Shown here: one piece after another, positions 57,831-64,000 of the stretch | Position numbering within the stretch: the stretch's first letter is position 1 | Layout: each line of letters begins with the position of its first letter | Source: Larix kaempferi | Taxonomy: Eukaryota > Streptophyta > Pinopsida > Pinales > Pinaceae | Direction of reading: 5' to 3' | Assembly (NCBI GenBank): GCA_027924585.1 | Contig: BSBM01000047.1 | Coordinates: 24,682,501 to 24,746,500, forward strand | Length of the DNA stretch: 64,000 nucleotides | Made by a program: the position numbers and the translations under genes | Notes under the pieces: model-generated | Seen by the model: the letters and a program-made list of their open reading frames with translations, nothing else | What the model was told of the DNA's origin: nothing | Database searches by the model: none

Positions 57831-57839
57831 CCCCCCCTC
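57831..57839 (-). other. CopI polypurine tract
   Basis: The minus strand reads GAGGGGGGG directly before TGTTAGGATATC, the start of the 3' LTR. Confidence 0.88.
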
Positions 57840-58001
57840 AAGCTATACTATGATGTAAAAAATAAAATGCAGGGCCCTGGTTACTGAGACCAAAGGTTAC
57901 CCCAATACAATAATCCAAAAAATGCTGAAATAAGCTAAGTGAGGAAAGAGGGAAAACCCAGTGGGAAGAAATCCCCCCTCAAGCTAAACATAAAAATGGA
58001 T

Positions 58002-59884
58002 CTAATCTATCTCCACCATGATGGAAATCACCCCCAACAGTGAACGGAGGTAAGATAACTTCTTCTTAGTGAAGCTCTTAGTGAAGATGTCTGCAATTTG
58101 CTCATCGGTAGGGCAATATTGCAGAATGATGGTGCGATCATGCACCAACTCTCGAATGTAGTGCATATGAATCTCAAAGTGTTTGGTCCTTTGCCGCTGA
58201 ACTGGATCAGTGGAGATCTTAATAGCACTTTGATTGTCACAAAATAGGACAGTCGAAGTAGTGCTACCAAAATCAAACTCGAAAAGAATACCCTGCAACC
58301 AAACTGCCTGAATGCAGGCATTGACTGTCCCTCGATACTCTGCCTCTGCTGAAGAAAGTGCAATGGTTGCCTGCTTTTTGCTTGACCAGCAAATAGGCCC
58401 ATGTCCAATCATGAAAACATATCTGGAAGTGGACTTCCGATCTATGTTATCACCTGCCCAATCTGAATCAGTAAAACCAATGAAATCTAGCTCAGAATCT
58501 GCAGCATAATGTGTGCCAAAATGTTTCGTACCTTGCACATACTACAAGATCTGCTTGGCTTCCCGCCAATGAAGCTCATGGGGATGCTGCATATACCTTG
58601 ATACATCACTCACGGCATAAGATATATCAGGCCTTGAGTGTGTCAAGTAGAGTAGTGAACCAATCAACTGTCGATACATAGTGCAATTTGCAAGTGGTGT
58701 AGTATTTCCCTCTTCAAGATTGATTCCTGAGAGGAATGGAAATGGAGCAGCCTTACATTCTGCCATATTAAACTTTAATAGCAGGTATTTAGCATACTTT
58801 TGCTGAGATAATGTGATCCCATCAAAGTTTTGAGCTATCTCCAAGCCCAAAAATTGTTTAAGCAAGCCCAAATCGTTCATATCAAAAGCTAGATTTAAAA
58901 CAGTTTTCAGCTTGTTAATTGTAAGGAGAGTGCTACCAGTAATAAGAAGATCATCAACATATAAAACCACAATCAACAAATTACCTTTAACTTGCTGTAG
59001 GTACACATTAGGATCAGATTTGCATCTTTTGAAATTCTGAGAAAGAAGGAAGGAGTCCATCTTTGCGTACCAAGCTCTTGGAACATGTTTCAATCCATAC
59101 AAAGATTTCTTCAATCTGCAAACTAATGATGGATCTGATATGTATCCTACTGGTTGTTTCATATATACCTCCTCATCAAGGTCTCCATGTAGAAAGCACT
59201 CTTCACATCCATGTGGTGCACTTCCCAGTGCTTGGATGCGGCAATGGCCAAAACTAGGCGGATGGGATCCATCTTTGCAACCAGTGCAAAAGTCTCAGTG
59301 TAGTCCACACCTTGGACTTGGGAGAAACCTTTTGCCACCAACCTAGCTTTGTATTTGCTGATAGAGCCATCAGCAGCAACCTTCGTGTGGTAGATCCACT
59401 TGCATTGAACTAATTTTCTTCCAGGTGGAAGAGAAACTAGCTCCCATGTATTGTTCTTTTGAAGAGAACTGTACTCTTCATCCATGGCAGTTTTCCATCG
59501 TGGATCTCGGTGGGCATGATAGTATGATTTGGGATCTGAACCAATCATCAAATAAAATTTCTCAGATAATAATGGATCATAAAAAGAAAGAGCCATACCT
59601 GCTCTTTGATAGTCTGCTCTTGTTCTCCTTGGATCAACAGGATTTCCAATGTTTGGAGCAGCATATTGTGGAGTGTTTTGGGACCATTTTGGTAACTGAG
59701 GAGGATCATTATGGTCTGATTCCGAACCTGATATGTCATGGCCATCAAATTCTAATATAATATCAGAGATATCAGATCCAATTCTTTCTTCATAATAACT
59801 CGAATCTTCTTCTTGTGGAGGGTGTAGATCGGCAGTGTTTTCCTCAACTAGTTTTAGATCTGGCAGCGATTCTTCAAACTTCAC
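58002..59884 (-). pseudogene. pol: CopI reverse transcriptase and RNase H
   Basis: The RT region starts with NNTWELVSLPPGRKLVQCKW and YKARLVAKGFSQVQGVDYTE. A one-base loss near 59190 shifts the frame at the MDVKSAF motif; the frame at 59162 then continues with KKSLYGLKHVPRAWY and LYVDDLLITG. A TAG at 58542 precedes RNase H, which has GFTDSDWAGDNIDRKSTSRY, SSAEAEYRG and CDNQSAIKIS and ends near 58002 with EQIADIFTKSFTKKKL. Catalytic motifs are intact; only the frame breaks disable it. Confidence 0.88.
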
Positions 59885-59890
59885 ACTTAG

Positions 59891-61246
59891 CTATATGAAT
59901 ACCTTTTTGGATCTGATATTCATGAGTTTATATGCTTTTGATTCTTCCCCATATCCTATCAGGATACGTTCAATACTTTGTGGATCCAAATACTTTCTCT
60001 TATCAGAAGGAATTCTATCCCATGCAGTGGAGCCAAAAACCCTCAAATTGGACACATCCGGTTTGTGACCAAATAATGCTTCGAAAGGAGTTTTACCTTT
60101 CACGGATGAATGTGGAACTTGGTTCTGAATATATGCAGCAACATTAATGGCTTCAGCCCAAATATTTGCAACCAAACCTTTTGACTCAAGCATGTAGGTA
60201 GCCATCTCTTTCAGTGACCGATTCTTCCTTTCCGCTACACTGTTCTGCTGGGGTGTGTAGGGAACTGTATGTTGGATCTGAATTCCGCTTTGGGAACAAA
60301 GTTGTAGCAACTTGGTCTTGATATATTCTCCACCATTATCATATCTAAGAGCTTTGATATTCCTCTCAATGGCGGTCTCAATAGAATCCTTAAAATCCTT
60401 GAATTTTCCAAGCACTTCTGACTTGTTTTTGAGAAAAAATACCCAAGTAAAGAGGGAAAAGTAATCGATGAATATCAAAACATACCTTGAACCATTCATG
60501 GACATATTTGGCAGCGGACCACTAATATCAGAATGTATGAGGCCCAAAATGGTGGAAGCTCTGCTAGCTTTTCCGCGGTCGAACCTGTGCTCGGGGTGCT
60601 TCCCAACAATGCAACCGGGGCAAATTCCCTTCGAGGAATGGAGTTGTGGAAGACCATCTACCATGGATTTCTGTTGTAGAAGCAGCAAATACTTGTAATT
60701 AAGGTGTCCAAACCTTTCATGCCAAATCCTACTAACCTCGTTTCCATGAGTGAGGAGAGTAGTGGGATTTTCAAGCGGCACAAAGTGAGAAAACTCATAG
60801 TATTTTGCAGTGTGGTTTGCCTTTCCGACTACAATAAGTCTTCCACTTTTGATATCAAAAATTTTGACATTGTTAGAGCTGAATGTAACTTTCTTCGGTT
60901 CACCAGTGTTTGTCATTTGATACACAGCAAGTAGATTTGAAGCCAAGGAAGGCACATAGAGAACATTCTGGAAGCTTCCATGCTCTACATGGATGGTACC
61001 TTTGCCCTTTGAAGAAATTTTTGAGTCATCTCCCAAATGGATGGGGATGGAGCAGCTTGGATCGAATGAAGAGAAGGAGTCAATGTTTGCAGCCATATGA
61101 TTCAAGGCAACATAATCTATGAGTAGAGTGGTGGGTTTCGAAACAGTTGCCATGAGTGCTTGACCTTTTTCATGATCATCATTCCTATCCTTCTTCCGTG
61201 CACCGTCGGGAAGACATATGTTGTTCTTTTCCAAAAGGAGGGCCAT
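59891..61246 (-). pseudogene. pol: CopI protease remnant and integrase
   Basis: A 451-codon open stretch. The protease motif is damaged: LLIDYVALNHMA where the family has DSGAxxHM, so Ser-Gly of the active site are gone. The integrase zinc region (WHERFGHLNYKYLL to CPGCIVGK) and DDE core (GLIHSDISGPLP, ALRYDNGGEYIKT, NSVAERKNRSLKE) are intact. The long open frame in an otherwise broken element is notable. It ends at a TAG (59891) before the linker to RT. Confidence 0.88.
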
Positions 61247-61251
61247 TTGAT

Positions 61252-62098
61252 CTATTGTTTTCTACATGCATGAACTTTCAGGATAAAAGCCACGGTTGCA
61301 ATAAGAACTCTTAGATTTTTCCTTGCCCTCTTTACCCTTCTACTTGTTCCTCGAACCGGATGGTGCTTCCGGTTGCTTGCCTTTATCTCTTTGCTTGGTA
61401 GGCTCGAATTTGGACTTCTCTTTCCTTTGCTTTCCTTTATCATTCAAATTCTTGGATCCTTGAGAAAAGAGGGCTGAATATTTGGAGTTTATGGACCCCA
61501 TTTGAATCAACTTATCATGCTCTTTTGTGACGGACTCAATGAATGCATTCAAGGTAGGCATCTTCCAATTCGGGGTAGTTAGCCGACTGGAATTGAAAGT
61601 AGAGACAAATACCAAGTAATCTTTCCCAAGATTTGTGAGAATGGAGAGGATCAATTGCTTATCCTCTTTCAAAACACCACGGTTCTTCAACTGCAATGTC
61701 AAGTGCTTGAATCTTCTGAAAAACTCATTGATGGTCTCGAAATTCTCAGGACTAAGAGCAATCAATTCATTCTCTAATTGAAAATCCCTAAGCTCGTCTT
61801 GCTTGCCAAAAAGTGTGTCAAGTTGCTCCCATATTTCTTTTGGAGTCTTCAATCCGCTGAGATGGAAGTGAAGATCCTTAGAAATGGAGAGGCAAAGGAG
61901 ACCATAAGCTTCATCAAGCTTATTGTAGTGTTTGGTTCTTTCCGACAATGTACTTGGCTCCAATTCGAGGCCAACAGTGACTCTATAGAACCCTTTTGAG
62001 CGTAATATAATCTCCATATCATCTTTCCATTCAAAATAATTGAAGGGAGTAAGAACTGGCTTGGAAGAAGAGTATTCCATCTCAAATAGCGAGTGCAC
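61252..62098 (-). pseudogene. gag: CopI gag
   Basis: Reads PFNYFEWKDDMEIILRSKGF at the N-terminus, then LKTPKEIWEQLDTLFGK and NFETINEFFRRFKHLTLQLK, the usual UBN2-type Copia gag. The frame stops at 61340 in the Lys-rich region. The zinc knuckle just after it (about 61290) is degenerate: SSYCNRGFYPESSC lacks the first Cys and has Tyr in place of His. Further stop near 61264. Confidence 0.85.
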
Positions 62099-62450
62099 TT
62101 GATGTAGAAGAACTTGTCAAACATAAGAGAGAGAATGCAATTGGTGAAGATGATTAACCTGCAAATCACAATCAAAACAAGAACAGTAAGGTTGAACAAT
62201 CCACCCCTTTAGAGTTGCATCACACTTGGGATTGGAGATCAAGCAATTTGAATGGGTCTAATGTATCAAATCCAGGAATTATGTGGAAAACTCAAGCTTT
62301 TGGAGTGGATTGGAGTGTATTTTTCTGCTTTGCATGCACATGAGCGAATGCACATGAGATCTTTCATGCCAAAACTTCAGTAATTTTGAGCAAATTCACT
62401 CAAATCTTCTTGTAGAACACCTGTAGAAAAGAGATATTGTCGCTGCAATG

Positions 62451-62462
62451 GCTCTGATACCA
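62451..62462 (-). other. CopI primer-binding site
   Basis: TGGTATCAGAGC on the minus strand, immediately after the LTR end ATTTTACA; perfect initiator Met tRNA complement. Confidence 0.93.
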
Positions 62463-63160
62463 TGTAAAATTAGTCACAGTAGATCTAATGAACAAGTAAA
62501 TTAATCACAATAGATGAAACTCAGAAAATATGGTGTAAACTGTGCAAAAAGCATGCATTAGTGCTCTATTATCCCAATAAGGGTGAAAATACAATACAAT
62601 AATGTCACAATGAGTGAGCAATTCGAATTTCCTAAGGAGGTCATTCGAATTAACTGAATGGCATAGCTTGGCTCCAACTAGGAGTCCTCATCATCAATTA
62701 GTGGTGGCCATCAATGCACAAGTCACTGTCAAATACGTGTCAAACTGAGAATAACTAAGTGTAATAAGTGTAACTGATGGTAAGTGGCACTAATCTAGGG
62801 ATGTAGGCTTAGTGGAGGGTGCATGAGGGCTTAACTGCACTCAGAACTGTCAATCATGTCTCATCGGAGGTCAATCAGAGTGATAACATCAGTTATGGGT
62901 CAATCGGAGGTAAATCAGAGTGATAACTGAAGTGTAACTGGACTGGTAGGTGAGAAAGGCACCCTTCTTCAGTGGAAGGTGAGAATTGGGCACATGACAG
63001 GCTAGGAGGGCTAAATCTGAGTGGAAAGTAGCTCCCGAGTGCTGGGAGACTAAGGACTAGGTGCTGGAGGTACCATATTGATGACTGGGAAACATGCGGG
63101 TGCATGCAGAATGCATGCATGCATGCAAAGTACAAAGGTGAATGATAAGATATCCTAACA
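62463..63160 (-). repeat. CopI 5' LTR (right copy, 698 bp)
   Basis: Same termini as the left copy. It is ~40 bp longer through an extra AATCGGAGGTAAATCAGAGTG-type duplication near 62880-62920 and a GCATGCATGCATGC run at about 63110. Confidence 0.93.
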
Positions 63161-63165
63161 TATTC

Positions 63166-63702
63166 CTCCGTCGGGACATTATTGTATATCCAGAGATGTT
63201 TATTCCTCCGTCGGGATGTTATTATTATGTAAAGTCATTGAGGTAAAACCTCACATGTAAGTCGGGGCATTAGTTCCCCTAGAGTCAGTTGTAATGGGGT
63301 GTTTAAGTCCCCTAGAGAAGTCGGCCTGGTTAGTAATTGGTCATTTAGTTATGAGGCCGACCTAGCTGGGTAAAATGTCAAGTGAATGTAAAGTATAAAT
63401 AGAGGAGGTGTGTTCCTCATTTAACACACACACTCACTTGTGAACTCGCATAGGAGAGAGAGAGATCTGCAAAGGAGGAGAAGGAGCTCTTGTTTGGGGA
63501 TTACATCTTTGTACTTGTTGATCATCTATATTGAGGAAGCTTTGTTGGGTTTTCTACCCCATGAGGGTTTCCCAGGATAAATCTGTGTCTCTTATAGTGT
63601 TTATGTTGTGCTTGTTGTTCTTTCAGTGATCCTGTATATGCTATTGTTGTAAAATTGAATGGAATATTGATGTTATCTATCTTAGCATATTAAATCTTAA
63701 CA
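63166..63702 (+). repeat. CopC 3' LTR, second part
   Basis: Resumes the LTR after CopI (CTCCGTCGGGACATT) and runs to ATTAAATCTTAACA. TATA box TATAAATA at 63395. The R/U5 part (GGGTTTTCTACCCCATGAGG, GTTTCCCAGG) matches CopA. The following bases CTACC would be the right target duplication of CopC; its left partner is not in the window. Confidence 0.88.
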
Positions 63703-64000
63703 CTACCTCCTTTACCCCAAAGAAACATTTGGAAGGTTTTGAATATAGTTGTTGCTCCTTTAGTAGTTGTAGCACCCTATTAACATGTTGAACATGTTCT
63801 TCCCAAGACTTTCTATAGATTAGTATATCATCAAAACATACTAACACAAATTTTCTAAGGAAGGGATTGAAAATGGAATTCATAAAACCTTGAAATGTGG
63901 AAGGTGCATTCGTAAGGACAAAAGGCATGACAATAAATTCATAATGCCCTTCATGAGTTCTGGATTTTGTTTTTGGGATGTCTTCTTCCTTCATTCTAAT
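63703..64000 (-). pseudogene. pol: Ty3/Gypsy chromovirus-type RT fragment
   Basis: The minus strand, entering from the window edge, reads [60 protein letters not shown] and [14 protein letters not shown]. This is the palm of a Gypsy RT with the catalytic FDD. It is open but cut at 63703 by the CopC LTR, so this element was the target into which CopC inserted. The expected continuation (EYLGH) is not found in the window. Confidence 0.85.

Larger units (their letters stand above)
57172..63160 (-). mobile_element. CopI: structurally complete Copia nested in the CopC LTR
   Basis: 5989 bp, minus orientation. LTRs at 57172-57830 and 62463-63160, target duplication TATTC (57167-57171 and 63161-63165). 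Primer-binding site 62451-62462, polypurine tract 57831-57839. Gag, protease, integrase, RT and RNase H follow the Copia order on the minus strand, with several stops and one frameshift. Its proteins belong to a different Copia lineage from CopA and CopB. Confidence 0.95.

Overview
This window is plant nuclear DNA: AT-rich, intron-bearing and packed with decayed LTR retrotransposons of the Ty1/Copia and Ty3/Gypsy superfamilies (chromovirus and Tat-like). It also holds a tRNA-derived SINE, tandem repeats, two plant-mobile-domain-like pseudogenes and scraps of host genes. The long nested insertions, many nonsense-riddled copies and low gene density suggest a large-genome seed plant. The style of the Copia proteins recalls gymnosperms, but that is inference. 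I see no bacterial, phage or CRISPR features and no clearly intact host gene.

Layout. 1-7.7 kb: AT-rich DNA with short minus-strand exon-like fragments, one open 110-residue reading frame (6671-7000), a ~450 bp segment present twice (3841 and 6994) and a 581 bp tandem duplication. 7.7-16.8 kb: old repeat debris, including a minus-strand Copia gag with its primer-binding site, a large foldback with a GC-rich core, an LTR-like block and a ~450 bp duplication. 16.8-20.2 kb: nothing recognisable. 20.2-28.9 kb: a plant-mobile-domain-like pseudogene split by a structurally complete Copia element, CopA (20933-28300, 502 bp LTRs, target duplication GCTCG). CopA carries ~1.4 kb of hairpin-forming tandem repeats between pol and its 3' LTR.

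28.9-48.3 kb: a minus-strand Tat-like Gypsy relic, broken in gag by Copia element CopB. CopB is itself broken in gag by a complete chromovirus (35639-43522, target duplication GAGAA). The CopB 3' LTR is truncated at ~48258 and followed by a SINE with a 14 bp target duplication. 48.8-53 kb: three unrelated host-gene fragments on the minus strand (U2AF65 RRM2, C-terminal LRR of a SKIP2/VFB-type F-box protein, MYND-type ubiquitin protease N-terminus). 54.2-55.9 kb: a second transposon-type pseudogene with a coiled-coil tail. 55.86-63.7 kb: an apparent solo LTR, then the 3' end of a CopA relative (CopC), whose LTR is split by a complete minus-strand Copia (CopI, 57172-63160, target duplication TATTC). 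63.7-64 kb: the reverse transcriptase of another chromovirus running off the window.

The insertion order can be read from target duplications and from reading frames that resume across insertions. Many in-frame stops are of the CAG-to-TAG or CGA-to-TGA type, as expected when methylated, silenced copies decay by deamination. The most unusual feature is the CopA tail: repeat families of different period share a GGAY-TGCATC-RTCC dyad whose two arms change together.
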